The notes beneath the pieces were generated by a model. It worked only from the letters and a program-made list of their open reading frames with translations, was not told the origin of the DNA and searched no databases. A stretch of 64,000 nucleotides of DNA from an uncultured Pseudodesulfovibrio sp. (GTDB taxonomy: Bacteria; Desulfobacterota; Desulfovibrionia; Desulfovibrionales; Desulfovibrionaceae). Of the stretch, positions 16,088 through 25,636 are shown piece by piece. The number at the start of each line of letters is the position of its first letter. The stretch's first letter is position 1. Made by a program: the position numbers and the translations under genes. Where the stretch lies: positions 1,374,001-1,438,000 of the forward strand of contig NZ_OY761823.1 of NCBI RefSeq assembly GCF_963664965.1. Reading direction: 5' to 3'.

Positions 16088-17191
16088 CTAGTGGGCTTTG
16101 GTCAGTGAGACGAGTTCCATCGTGGTCAGCGGACGTTCCAGTTTGTGGGAGAGCCTTCGTACCGCATCGACAATGGTCGGGAGGTCGGCTTCATCGTGGG
16201 CGATGTCGTGCTCTTCAAGCGCACCGGCAACGGCCCTGCGCCCGCTTTTCCCACCCACCGCGACAATGCGGTTCGCACCGATCGTATCGGGATTGTACGG
16301 TTCGAAAAGGTCGGGCGATTTGCCCATGGCATGGACATGGATGCCGGATTCGCAGGCAAAGATGTCTTTACCCGCAACGGCTTTTGTCCGCGGAATCGGC
16401 ACCCCGGCAGCGTGGGACACGAAATTGCAGAGGTCGCGAATCCCGTCGGTTTGATACGTATCATCATGGTTGTCCTCCTTCAGGGTGAGGTAGGTTGCCA
16501 GTTCTTCGGTGGCGGCTATGCCGGACCGTTCGCCGATGCCGAGTATGCTGCAATCCGCATAGTCCGCCCCAGCCTGAAGGGCGGTGAGCGCATTGGCGGT
16601 AGCCATGCCGAAGTCGTCGTGGCAGTGCACGGCGAGATCGATGTCGAGGTGCCTGCGGAAGGTTGCGGCGAGCCCCATCATCCGGGCGGGGGTGAGGACG
16701 CCCACGGAATCGGCGAGTCGGATACGGGATGCACCCATGTCCTGTGCAAGCCGAGCCGCAGCCAGGGCGAAGGCCTCGTCGGCGCGGGAGGCGTCCTCCA
16801 GGCCGACGGATATGTACCTGATACCAAGGATTCCGGCCGTGAGTACGGAACGGGCGAGGCGTTCCAGAAGGCCTTCACGGTCGGTTCCAAGGCGGTTTTC
16901 AATATGAAGGTCGGATACGGGCACGCCGATGTTCACGCGGTCCACGCCCAGTGCGGCGGCCTTGCGGATGTCCGCGCCGCGGCAGGGGCTCCAGACGCTC
17001 AATGCGGTTTCGCCCTTGATCGGGCGCGCCCATTCCACCAGTTCTTTCAGCCCTTCCTGCCCGACCCATCCCAATTCCATTTCATTGGTGCCGAGGGCCA
17101 ACAGTCCGGAGATGATCCGTTCCTTGGTCTCTCTGTTGAAGTATGTCCCGAACAACTGGGCCCCTTCTCTCAGCGTGGTGTCGATCAGCAC
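16088..17191 (-). CDS. nifV: homocitrate synthase
   Basis: 367 residues starting at GTG 17191 behind AAGGAG. DTTLREGAQ at the N-terminus is the signature of the DRE-TIM metallolyase family (homocitrate/isopropylmalate synthases), HCHDDFGMATANAL provides the metal-binding His pair, and SGIHVHAM is present near the C-terminus. It condenses acetyl-CoA with 2-oxoglutarate to homocitrate, the organic ligand of FeMo-cofactor. Short for isopropylmalate synthase and located beside nifH, so NifV is the best reading. Confidence 0.93.
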   Translation of the reverse strand: MLIDTTLREGAQLFGTYFNRETKERIISGLLALGTNEMELGWVGQEGLKELVEWARPIKGETALSVWSPCRGADIRKAAALGVDRVNIGVPVSDLHIENRLGTDREGLLERLARSVLTAGILGIRYISVGLEDASRADEAFALAAARLAQDMGASRIRLADSVGVLTPARMMGLAATFRRHLDIDLAVHCHDDFGMATANALTALQAGADYADCSILGIGERSGIAATEELATYLTLKEDNHDDTYQTDGIRDLCNFVSHAAGVPIPRTKAVAGKDIFACESGIHVHAMGKSPDLFEPYNPDTIGANRIVAVGGKSGRRAVAGALEEHDIAHDEADLPTIVDAVRRLSHKLERPLTTMELVSLTKAH

Positions 17192-17236
17192 GGTTCTGCT
17201 CCTTGGAAAACGTGTGCGATGTTGTCTTCCGTATGA

Positions 17237-17252
17237 GCATGAAGGGTGCCAA
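17237..17252 (-). promoter_or_regulatory. sigma-54 promoter for nifV-modA-modB
   Basis: On the minus strand TTGGCACCCTTCATGC gives GG and GC with a 10-bp spacer, close to the TTGGCACG-N4-TTGC consensus. Transcription would begin near 17225, about 35 nt before nifV. Confidence 0.7.
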
Positions 17253-17319
17253 AGCAGGGCTTTTCGTCAGAGCCCTGAAATCATGGATAAAATTGTTTCG
17301 CTGATTGTGAGATGGCCGC

Positions 17320-17386
17320 CTACGTTTTTGTAGGTTCCTACATTTTGCGGGTGCCTTTCAGTAAACAGCTACACTTTTCGTAGCTG
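17320..17386. promoter_or_regulatory. repeated CTAC..TTTT..GTAG elements, candidate NifA enhancer
   Basis: Between the divergent sigma-54 promoters lie CTACGTTTTTGTAG (17320-17333), TGTAGGTTCCTACA (17329-17342) and CTACACTTTTCGTAG (in 17366-17386, within CAGCTAC...GTAGCTG). The classic TGT-N10-ACA is not seen. Position 70-150 bp upstream of nifH fits an enhancer shared by both promoters. Confidence 0.5.
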
Positions 17387-17452
17387 GTCGTTTCTGTCTG
17401 TCTCTCTGCGAAAGTGCTGATATTTCAGATTGTTGACTGCATCGGTATGGTT

Positions 17453-17467
17453 TGGCACGCGGCTTGC
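17453..17467 (+). promoter_or_regulatory. sigma-54 promoter of the nifHDK operon
   Basis: TGGCACG-CGGC-TTGC is an exact match to the -24/-12 consensus. Transcription should start near 17479, giving a 36-nt leader to nifH. Confidence 0.92.
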
Positions 17468-17472
17468 CTTAA

Positions 17473-18345
<873 letters not shown>

Positions 18346-18403
18346 ATTGATCGGTGGAATCAATCAAAGTCCTGTAAATAAGAAGAGATAGGAGATAGTT
18401 GAA

Positions 18404-18757
18404 ATGATGATCATGGTACGAGCAATTGTGCGGCCCGAGAAAGCGGACGACGTGTTGGCCGCCCTCATGGACAACGGTTTTCCCGCTGTCACCAAGTACT
18501 CCGTAGCCGGTCGCGGCAAGCAGCGCGGCATAAAGATCGGCGAAGTCACCTACGATGAAATTCCCAAGACCATGCTCATGAGCGTCGTCAACGCTGCTGA
18601 CAAGGATTTCGTAATCAACACCATCATGGACGCTGCCCGCTCTGACAAGGGCGGGGCCTTTGGCGACGGCAAGATTTTCGTCTCCGATGTGGAAGACGTC
18701 TACACAATCAGCTCCGGCGTCAACGATACTGCCGCCGCCAGCGAGGAGGCCGTGTAA
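18404..18757 (+). CDS. nifI1: nitrogenase PII-like regulator NifI1
   Basis: 117 residues, PII/GlnB fold: MVRAIVRPEKADDVLAALMDNGFPAVTK at the start (seen as RAIVRPEKADDVLAAL), a T-loop region with GRGKQRGIKIG, and GKIFVSDVEDVYTI near the end. In methanogens NifI1 with NifI2 binds NifDK and blocks NifH docking when ammonium is sensed; 2-oxoglutarate reverses this. Position directly after nifH is diagnostic. Confidence 0.94.
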   Translation: MMIMVRAIVRPEKADDVLAALMDNGFPAVTKYSVAGRGKQRGIKIGEVTYDEIPKTMLMSVVNAADKDFVINTIMDAARSDKGGAFGDGKIFVSDVEDVYTISSGVNDTAAASEEAV

Positions 18758-19131
18758 TGAAGGAAGTCATCGCAGTTGTGCGTATGAACATGATGAACAA
18801 GACCAAGGCCGCCCTCACCGAGGCAGGCGTCGACGCCTTCTTCGCTCATGAGGCGCAGGGCCGCGGGAAAGGGTTTGTCAATGCTGCCGTGCTCGAAGGC
18901 GCGGAGAGTGGCTACGAAGAAGCCGCCGAAGTGCTGGGCGAGAAAGGCAAGCTGTATCCCAAGCGCATGTTGACGGCAGTCGTCGCCGACAATTTGGTTG
19001 AAGACGTGGTGGAAGCCATTGTTGAGGTGAACCAGACAGGCAAGCCCGGCGACGGCAAGGTTTTTGTTCTCCCAATAGGAGATGCAGTCCGTGTCAGGAC
19101 CGCAGAATCTGGTGAGAAGGCAATCGCTTAG
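18757..19131 (+). CDS. nifI2: nitrogenase PII-like regulator NifI2
   Basis: 124 residues, second PII-like protein. It has the long T-loop region (EAQGRGKGFVNAAVLEGAESGYEEAAEV in outline) and ends in PGDGKVFVLPIGDAVRVRT. The ATG overlaps the nifI1 stop (TAATG), so translation is coupled. NifI2 carries the uridylylation-type loop that contacts nitrogenase in the inhibitory complex. Confidence 0.93.
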   Translation: MKEVIAVVRMNMMNKTKAALTEAGVDAFFAHEAQGRGKGFVNAAVLEGAESGYEEAAEVLGEKGKLYPKRMLTAVVADNLVEDVVEAIVEVNQTGKPGDGKVFVLPIGDAVRVRTAESGEKAIA

Positions 19132-19152
19132 CTGCATAAGGAGAGAGTAGAA

Positions 19153-20790
19153 ATGGCAAAGACCAAGAAAGTAGTGCAGCTCATGCCCACCGACATCAAG
19201 GACGAGCTTCTGGCGAAGTATCCTCCCAAGGTGGCGAGAAAGCGCGCCAAGCAGATCATGCTCAACGAGGCCACGGAAAGCGGCGCACCGCCGGAGATTG
19301 TGGCGAACGTTCGTACCATCCCCGGCATCATTACCATGCGCGGCTGCACCTACGCAGGTTGCAAGGGCGTCATCATGGGACCCACCCGTGACATAGTGAA
19401 CATCACTCACGGTCCCATCGGCTGCGGATTTTATTCGTGGCTCACCCGCCGCAATCAGACCGACGCCGGTCCCGACGGCGACAACTACATGCCGTACTGT
19501 TTCAGCACGGACATGCAGGATCAGGACATCATTTTCGGCGGGGAAAAGAAGCTCGAAGCCGCTATTCAGGAGGCCTACGACCTGCTGCATCCCAAGGGAA
19601 TCTGTGTTTTCGCAACCTGTCCCGTGGGTCTCATCGGCGATGACATTCACGCCGTGTGCCGCAAAATGAAAGCCAAGTTCGGTGACTGCAATGTGTTTGC
19701 CTTCTCCTGTGAAGGCTACAAGGGCGTGTCCCAGTCCGCTGGTCACCATATCGCCAACAATCAGGTTTTCACTCACTTGGTGGGTGAAAACGATATCCCG
19801 CCCGAGGGCGAGTACAAGATCAACCTGCTCGGCGAATACAACATCGGTGGCGACGGTTTCGAGATCGACCGCATTCTCAAGAAGTGCGGCATCACCAACA
19901 TTGCCACCTTCTCGGGCAACTCGTCTTACGACCAGTTCGCTTCGGCCCAGCACGCCGATCTCAGCTGTGTCATGTGCCACCGTTCCATCAACTACGTGGC
20001 CGACATGCTGGAGACCAAGTATGGCATCCCGTGGATCAAGGTGAACTTCATTGGCGCGAATTCCACTGCCAAGTCCCTGCGAAAGATCGGTGAATACTTC
20101 GGTGACAAAAAGCTCATCGACCGTATCGAGGAAGTCATTGCCGAGGAAATGTTGGCTGTCGAGGCGACCATCGCAGACGTGCGCCCGCGCACCGAAGGCA
20201 AGACCTCCATGATGTTCGTGGGCGGTTCCCGCGCACACCACTATCAGGATCTGTTCGGTGAGATGGGCATGACCACCATTTCGGCTGGTTACGAGTTCGC
20301 CCACCGCGACGATTACGAAGGCCGTGAAGTCATTCCCAACCTGAAAGTCGACGCCGACTCCCGCAACATCGAGGAGATCGAGGTTGAGGCCGATCCGGCC
20401 CTGTACAGCCCACGCAAGTCCGAGGCTCAGCTCAAGGCTTTGAAGGACGCTGGATTCAAGTTCAAGGAATACGACGGGATGAACAAGGATATGGGCAATG
20501 ACGCCATCATCATCGACGACCTCAACCAGTACGAGGCCGAGAAGCTGGTGGAACTCCTCAAGCCCGACGTGTTCTGCGCTGGCATCAAGGAAAAGTACTC
20601 CATCCAGAAATGCGGCGTGCCCATGAAGCAGCTTCACAGCTACGACGCAGGCGGCCCCTATGCCGGGTTCAAGGGGGCAGTCAACTTCTACAATGAAATT
20701 GACCGTCTCGTGAACAGCAAGGTGTGGTCCTACATGAAGGCGCCCTGGCAGGAATCCCCCGAACTCACCGCCACCTTCGTGTGGGAATAA
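19153..20790 (+). CDS. nifD: nitrogenase MoFe protein alpha chain
   Basis: 545 residues. P-cluster Cys are in RGCTYAGCKG, HGPIGCGFYS and ATCPVGLIGDD. FeMo-cofactor ligands are the Cys of CVMCHRSINY and the His of MKQLHSYDAGGPYAGF. It is longer than proteobacterial NifD because of an extra stretch (about residues 370-430, AHRDDYEGREVIPNLK onward), as seen in anaerobe-type NifD proteins. Works as the alpha2beta2 complex with NifK. Confidence 0.98.
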   Translation: MAKTKKVVQLMPTDIKDELLAKYPPKVARKRAKQIMLNEATESGAPPEIVANVRTIPGIITMRGCTYAGCKGVIMGPTRDIVNITHGPIGCGFYSWLTRRNQTDAGPDGDNYMPYCFSTDMQDQDIIFGGEKKLEAAIQEAYDLLHPKGICVFATCPVGLIGDDIHAVCRKMKAKFGDCNVFAFSCEGYKGVSQSAGHHIANNQVFTHLVGENDIPPEGEYKINLLGEYNIGGDGFEIDRILKKCGITNIATFSGNSSYDQFASAQHADLSCVMCHRSINYVADMLETKYGIPWIKVNFIGANSTAKSLRKIGEYFGDKKLIDRIEEVIAEEMLAVEATIADVRPRTEGKTSMMFVGGSRAHHYQDLFGEMGMTTISAGYEFAHRDDYEGREVIPNLKVDADSRNIEEIEVEADPALYSPRKSEAQLKALKDAGFKFKEYDGMNKDMGNDAIIIDDLNQYEAEKLVELLKPDVFCAGIKEKYSIQKCGVPMKQLHSYDAGGPYAGFKGAVNFYNEIDRLVNSKVWSYMKAPWQESPELTATFVWE

Positions 20791-20805
20791 CCGAGGGAGA
20801 ATACA

Positions 20806-22182
20806 ATGGTATTACTCAGACATACACCCAAGGAAGTCACGGAGCGCAAGGCGCTCATGATCAACCCGGCCAAGACGTGCCAGCCCATCGGCGCCATGTA
20901 CGCGGCCCTTGGCATCAAGGGATGCCTGCCGCACAGTCATGGTTCGCAGGGGTGCTGCGCCTATCACCGCTCCACCCTGACACGGCACTACAAGGAGCCC
21001 ATCTCCGCCGCCACCTCTTCCTTCACTGAAGGTGCATCCGTGTTCGGCGGGCAGGCCAACCTCATCCAGGCCATCGACAACATCTTCACGGTCTATGAAC
21101 CCGAGGTCATCGCAGTGCATACCACCTGCCTGTCCGAGACCATCGGCGACGACCTGAACCAGATCCGCGACAAAGCGCAGAAGACCGGGAAAATTCCCGA
21201 AGGCAAAACCGTCATCGGCGCTTCGACCCCGAGCTACGTCGGTTCCCATGTCACCGGCTTCTCCAACATGGTCAAGGCCATGGCGCAACTGGCCGAACCT
21301 TCCGGCAAAAAGTCCGGCAAGGTGAACATCATTCCCGGCTGGGTCGAACCCTCGGACATGGAAGAGATCAAGCGCCTGTCCGCAATGGTCGGCGTGGACA
21401 TCACCATGTTCCCCGACACCTCCGGCGTGCTGAACGGTCCCCTGACCGGCGAATACAGGATGTTCCCGGACGGAGGCGTGACCATCGACGAGCTCAAGGG
21501 GGCAGGCGACGCCACCGGCACCCTTGCCCTCGGCGAATGGTGCTCCGCGGACGCGGCCCGCTGGCTGGACTCCAAGTGCAAGGTTCCCTGCACCGTGTTG
21601 GACATGCCGTTCGGCCTCGCCGCAACCGACCGCTTCATCGACGTGCTGCACACCGTGGCAGGCGTCCCGGTCCCGGACTCCGTGGCCTTTGAGCGCGGCC
21701 AGCTCGTGGACATGATCTCGGACATGCACCAGTACCTTTACGGCAAGCGCGTTGCCATCTGGGGCGACCCGGACCAGCTCATCTCCATGTGCGAGTTCCT
21801 CGTATCCCTCGACATGCAGCCCGTTTATGTCGTCACCGGCACCCCGGGCAAGAAGTTCGAGAAGCGCATCAAGGAAATCTGTGCCGACCAGCCCTTTGAA
21901 GTGAAGGTCAAGGCCAAGGGCGACATGTTCCTGATGCATCAGTGGATCAAGAACGAGCCGGTCGACCTGCTCATCGGCAACTCCTACGGCAAACACATAG
22001 CCCGTGATGAGGATATCCCGCTGGTACGCTGGGGCTTCCCCATTCTGGACCGTCAGGGCCACCAGTACTTCCCGACAGTCGGCTACAAGGGCGGACTCAG
22101 GTTGCTTGAGCTCATGCTTGGCAGGCTCCTGGACCGCAAGGACCGGGATGATTCCGAGCAGACCTTCGAGTTGGTTCTGTAG
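20806..22182 (+). CDS. nifK: nitrogenase MoFe protein beta chain
   Basis: 458 residues. P-cluster Cys appear in NPAKTCQPIGAMYA, GSQGCCAYHRS and HTTCLSETIGDD. It lacks the N-terminal extension of aerobic proteobacterial NifK, which fits an anaerobe-type enzyme. It starts 15 bp after nifD behind GAGGGAG. Confidence 0.98.
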   Translation: MVLLRHTPKEVTERKALMINPAKTCQPIGAMYAALGIKGCLPHSHGSQGCCAYHRSTLTRHYKEPISAATSSFTEGASVFGGQANLIQAIDNIFTVYEPEVIAVHTTCLSETIGDDLNQIRDKAQKTGKIPEGKTVIGASTPSYVGSHVTGFSNMVKAMAQLAEPSGKKSGKVNIIPGWVEPSDMEEIKRLSAMVGVDITMFPDTSGVLNGPLTGEYRMFPDGGVTIDELKGAGDATGTLALGEWCSADAARWLDSKCKVPCTVLDMPFGLAATDRFIDVLHTVAGVPVPDSVAFERGQLVDMISDMHQYLYGKRVAIWGDPDQLISMCEFLVSLDMQPVYVVTGTPGKKFEKRIKEICADQPFEVKVKAKGDMFLMHQWIKNEPVDLLIGNSYGKHIARDEDIPLVRWGFPILDRQGHQYFPTVGYKGGLRLLELMLGRLLDRKDRDDSEQTFELVL

Positions 22183-22198
22183 CACACCCAACCCCATG

Positions 22199-22231
22199 CC
22201 CGGAGCGGGACTCTTCCCCTCCCGCTCCGGG
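22199..22231 (+). promoter_or_regulatory. intercistronic hairpin after nifK
   Basis: CCCGGAGCGGGA pairs with TCCCGCTCCGGG around a 9-nt loop; no T run follows. It could stabilise the nifHDK part of the message or partly end transcription, giving more structural than accessory protein. Confidence 0.6.
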
Positions 22232-22259
22232 TGCACCCTCAACCGGAAAAGGTGCGACA

Positions 22260-23432
22260 ATGACCACCCAGACTTCATATGAAAACCACCCCTGTTTCGG
22301 TTCGGCGGCACGCCGTTCTGCCGGACGCATTCATCTGCCGGTGGCCCCCCGCGCCAATACGCGTATCAGGTTTGTTGCCAGCGGTAGGCCTGCAAGGTCC
22401 GCCATGACGCCCGAAGAGGGGGTGACATGGCTCGAACAGGTCATGGGCGAAGGTATCCACATCGATATGGTCGCCATTACCGGTCCCGGCGATCCGTTGG
22501 CCGTGCCTGCTCCGACCCTGCACACCTTGCGCCTCGTGCGCGAAAAATACCCAGATGTTTCCCTGTGTCTGACCACTACGGGCCTTGGCGGCGACGAACT
22601 GGCAGAGGAACTCGCCGAAATCGGGCTGTCCCACATCACGGTGCTGGTGGATGCTGTGGCCCCGGAAGTGGCGGAGAAGCTCTACGCATGGATCCGTCCC
22701 TCCACAAGAACCGTCCCCCTGTCCGAAGGCGCCGTCTTGCTCATGAACGAGCAGGCCCGCGCGGTCACCGCATTCAGGAAGGCGGGCATCCCCGTCAAGG
22801 TCAATACCACTGTGTATCCCGGTTACAACGCAGGGCACGTGGAAGAGATCGCCAAGGCCATGGCCCTGCTCGGCGCGGACATCATGGCCGTGGTTCCGTT
22901 CTGTCCCGAAGGGGAGAGCGAAGAATTTCCGGGCGAACCCAGTGTCGAACTGCTCGCGACCGTGCGTAATCGGGCGGCCCGCCATATCGACCTTATGCCC
23001 GCATGGGAAAAGTGCGGCGAGTCTATCGTCGGAACCGCGCTCCTGGATGGTGAAAAGCTCATCCCGTCAACCCTGCCCAAGCCGACCAAGGAACGGCCTA
23101 ATGTGGCCGTGGTCAGCAGCAACGGCATGGATATCGACCTGCATCTCGGTCACGCTTCCAAGCTGCTCATTTACGGTCCGCGTGAAGATGGTCTCGCCTG
23201 TCTGCTCGAAACCCGTAACGCGCCTGCTCCGGGGAGTGGGCCTTCAAGGTGGGAACAGCTTGCCAGTACGCTCGACGATTGCTTCGTGCTGCTGGCGGCC
23301 AATGCGGGCGAGCGTCCCAGAACGAATTTAAGCCGCCTCGGCATCTCCGTGATCGTCACGGACGAAGAGATCGAAGGCACCGTCGACGTGCTTTACGGCG
23401 GCGGCAAGAAGAAGGGCAAGTGCCGCAAGTAG
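22260..23432 (+). CDS. NifB-like protein lacking radical-SAM cysteines, with NifX/NafY-type domain
   Basis: 390 residues, colinear with the true NifB at 27029. Shared landmarks: NHPCFG at the N-terminus, GRIHLPVAP, GPGDP, SHITVLVDAV, LYAWIR, VKVNTTVYPG. But the radical-SAM triad C30/C34/C37 of NifB corresponds here to A32, I36 and V39, so it cannot hold the SAM-cleaving cluster that way. NifB's C19 and the HCxxC pair near residue 257 are also gone; the N-terminal His-Pro-Cys is kept. Residues 282-380 form the FeMo-co-binding NifX/NafY/NifB-C domain (VAVVSSNGMDIDLHLGHA). The frame is intact and begins behind AAGGTG, so it is a maintained gene. It may be a cofactor-carrier or scaffold protein; no separate nifX or nafY lies in the cluster. 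Confidence 0.85.
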   Translation: MTTQTSYENHPCFGSAARRSAGRIHLPVAPRANTRIRFVASGRPARSAMTPEEGVTWLEQVMGEGIHIDMVAITGPGDPLAVPAPTLHTLRLVREKYPDVSLCLTTTGLGGDELAEELAEIGLSHITVLVDAVAPEVAEKLYAWIRPSTRTVPLSEGAVLLMNEQARAVTAFRKAGIPVKVNTTVYPGYNAGHVEEIAKAMALLGADIMAVVPFCPEGESEEFPGEPSVELLATVRNRAARHIDLMPAWEKCGESIVGTALLDGEKLIPSTLPKPTKERPNVAVVSSNGMDIDLHLGHASKLLIYGPREDGLACLLETRNAPAPGSGPSRWEQLASTLDDCFVLLAANAGERPRTNLSRLGISVIVTDEEIEGTVDVLYGGGKKKGKCRK

Positions 23433-23461
23433 CGGATTGGAAAAGTATAAAGGAGAGAGAA

Positions 23462-23764
23462 ATGGCTATCCCAGAAAGAATGATCATCTGTTGTCAGAGT
23501 TTCCGCGCAGGCGGCGAACCAAAAGGCATCTGCCACAAGCAGACTGACGGTTTCCTTCAGTACATCGAAGAGGAAATCATTGATCGCGGTCTCGACGCGC
23601 TGGTGGTGGCAAGCTCCTGCCTCAAGCAGTGTGAGTCCGGTCCCATCATCGTTGTTCAGCCTGAGAACTGGTGGTTCAAGGGCGTGGATTCCGAAGAGGC
23701 CATCGACGAGATCCTGGACGCTCTCGAAGAGGGCGAACCCTGCGCCGAATATTTGGCCGCCTAG
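23462..23764 (+). CDS. thioredoxin-like [2Fe-2S] ferredoxin
   Basis: 100 residues. MIICCQSFR near the N-terminus, a Cys in GICHKQ, and SSCLKQCESGPIIVVQPENWW match the Shethna-type thioredoxin-fold [2Fe-2S] ferredoxins that often accompany nif genes. ATG 23462 is chosen: AAAGGAGAGAG precedes it, and earlier in-frame starts lie inside the previous gene. It may carry electrons to nitrogenase or to cofactor synthesis, or protect the enzyme; the sequence does not decide. Confidence 0.88.
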   Translation: MAIPERMIICCQSFRAGGEPKGICHKQTDGFLQYIEEEIIDRGLDALVVASSCLKQCESGPIIVVQPENWWFKGVDSEEAIDEILDALEEGEPCAEYLAA

Positions 23765-23776
23765 AGAGGGTATGCC

Positions 23777-24232
23777 ATGCCGAAAGCCGTGACCATCCGC
23801 CCTGCACGCCATTCAGACATCGACAGTCTCGTTTTGCTCCTTGGGGAACTGTTTTCCATTGAGGAGGATTTCGTTGTCGAGGGAGAGAGACAGCGACGCG
23901 GTCTGGAAATGTTGCTGAATCAAGGTCGGGGACGCATCCTGACCGCTGTGTCCGCTGATGGAACTGTCGTTGGCATGTGCACGGGGCAGTTGACGGTTTC
24001 CACGGCTGAAGGCGGTCCCGCCGTCCTTATCGAGGACGTCATCGTCCGTGAGGATTGGCGGGGCCATGGCGTGGGGGCGCAGCTCATGGATTCCATTACC
24101 GCATGGGCGCGCGACAACGAGGCGACCCGCATCCAACTGCTGGCCGACAGGAACAATCAGCCTGCACTGCAATTTTACAAATACCTTGGTTGGGAACCGA
24201 CACAACTGATTTGTCAGAGAAAACGACTGTAA
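23777..24232 (+). CDS. GNAT-family acetyltransferase in the nif operon
   Basis: 151 residues. The acetyl-CoA loop is VREDWRGHGVGAQLM, and NQPALQFYKYLGW is the C-terminal family motif. It stands 12 bp after the ferredoxin and 18 bp before nifE, so it is co-transcribed with nif genes. Its acceptor is unknown; acetylation of a nitrogenase component or a small molecule are both open. Confidence 0.85.
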   Translation: MPKAVTIRPARHSDIDSLVLLLGELFSIEEDFVVEGERQRRGLEMLLNQGRGRILTAVSADGTVVGMCTGQLTVSTAEGGPAVLIEDVIVREDWRGHGVGAQLMDSITAWARDNEATRIQLLADRNNQPALQFYKYLGWEPTQLICQRKRL

Positions 24233-24250
24233 CTCATTGAGGGAAGAACA

Positions 24251-25636
24251 ATGAGCACCACGATATTAGAAGAAAGAAAGAGTCAGATTCACCGGACCGG
24301 TTCCGGCGACATCGACATAGCCTGCAACCGGGAATCCTTGGCCGGAGCCGTCAGCCAGCGCGCCTGCGTGTTCTGTGGTTCCCGCGTGGTCCTGTACCCC
24401 ATCGCCGACGCGCTGCACCTCGTGCACGGCCCCATCGGCTGCGCGGTTTACACATGGGATATCCGCGGCGCGCTTTCCAGCGGCCCGGAACTGCATCGCC
24501 TCTCGTTCTCCACGGATTTGCAGGAGACCGATGTCATCTTCGGCGGTGAAAAGAAGCTTGAGGCCGCGCTTGATGAACTCATCGACAGGCATTCGCCCAA
24601 AGCCGCGTTTGTCTATTCCACCTGCATCGTCGGGTTGATCGGCGACGACCTTGAAGCCGTCTGCCGCAAGATGTCCGAGAAGAAGGGTATCCCGGTCCTG
24701 CCGGTCCAATCCGAAGGCTTCAAGGGCAGCAAGCGTGAAGGGTATCTCGCCGCGTGCAAGGCTATGTTCAAGCTCATCGGCAAGGGAGATACGTCCGACG
24801 TCTCGCCGCTATCCGTCAATATCTTCGGCGATTTCAACCTTGCCGGTGAAATCTGGATCGTGCGCGAATATTTTGAAAAAATGGGCGTGCAGGTCGTTGC
24901 CAATGTTACCGGCGACGGGCGCGTTGCCGACATTGAAAAGTGTCACGGCGCAGCTCTGAATCTTGTTCAGTGTTCCGGCGCGACCCTCGACCTGGCCAAG
25001 ATGATGGAAGAGGAATACGGCATCCCATACGAGCGCGTCTCCTACCTCGGCATTGAGGACATGGCCGACTCCCTTTACAAGGTGGCCGACTTTTTCAAGG
25101 ACAAGGACCCCGGTATTGTTGAGCGCACCCAGAATCTCGTCCGTGGTGAACTGGAAAAGCTGATGCCTGAACTGGCACGGTTCCGCCGCGATCTCGAAGG
25201 CAAGAAGGTCGCCATGTACGTGGGCGGCTCGTTCAAGGCGTTTTCGCTTATCAAGGCTTTCCGCCACCTCGGTATGAAGTGTGTCATGGTCGGTTCCCAG
25301 ACCGGCACCAAGGAAGATTACGCCGAACTGGCCCAGATTTCCGATCCCGATACCGTTATCATCGACGACGCCAACCCGCTCGAACTGTCCCATTTCATCA
25401 AAGAAAAGGACGTGGACGTTTTCGTGGGCGGGGTCAAGGAACGCCCCATCGCATTCAAGCTCGGTGTCGGTTTCTGCGACCACAATCATGAACGCAAGGA
25501 AGCACTGGAAGGATTTGTCGGCATGTACAACTTTGCCAGGGAAATCCATTCCTCGGTCATGTCGCCCGTCTGGCAGTTCGCCCCACGCCGCGCCAACCGC
25601 TTGGCAGAAGAGACGAAGGAGGCCGTCAATGAGTAA
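24251..25636 (+). CDS. nifE: FeMo-cofactor scaffold protein NifE
   Basis: 461 residues, NifD-like. CVFCGSRVVLYPIADALHLVHGPIGC carries the first two cluster Cys (in outline), and STCIVGLIGDDLEAVC the third. The FeMo-co site region has NLVQCSGATLDLAKMMEEEYGIPY, without the HRS of NifD. The NifD-type cofactor-ligating His at the end is replaced by the ERPIAFKLGVGFCDHNHER stretch typical of NifE. With NifN it turns the NifB cluster into FeMo-cofactor. Confidence 0.95.
   Translation: MSTTILEERKSQIHRTGSGDIDIACNRESLAGAVSQRACVFCGSRVVLYPIADALHLVHGPIGCAVYTWDIRGALSSGPELHRLSFSTDLQETDVIFGGEKKLEAALDELIDRHSPKAAFVYSTCIVGLIGDDLEAVCRKMSEKKGIPVLPVQSEGFKGSKREGYLAACKAMFKLIGKGDTSDVSPLSVNIFGDFNLAGEIWIVREYFEKMGVQVVANVTGDGRVADIEKCHGAALNLVQCSGATLDLAKMMEEEYGIPYERVSYLGIEDMADSLYKVADFFKDKDPGIVERTQNLVRGELEKLMPELARFRRDLEGKKVAMYVGGSFKAFSLIKAFRHLGMKCVMVGSQTGTKEDYAELAQISDPDTVIIDDANPLELSHFIKEKDVDVFVGGVKERPIAFKLGVGFCDHNHERKEALEGFVGMYNFAREIHSSVMSPVWQFAPRRANRLAEETKEAVNE

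Noticed and set aside
18700-20637. A 645-codon minus-strand frame opposite nifI2-nifD
   Set aside because: It is a shadow of strongly biased GC-rich coding on the plus strand, with no recognisable protein content. Similar long shadows lie opposite nifK, nifN and nifB.
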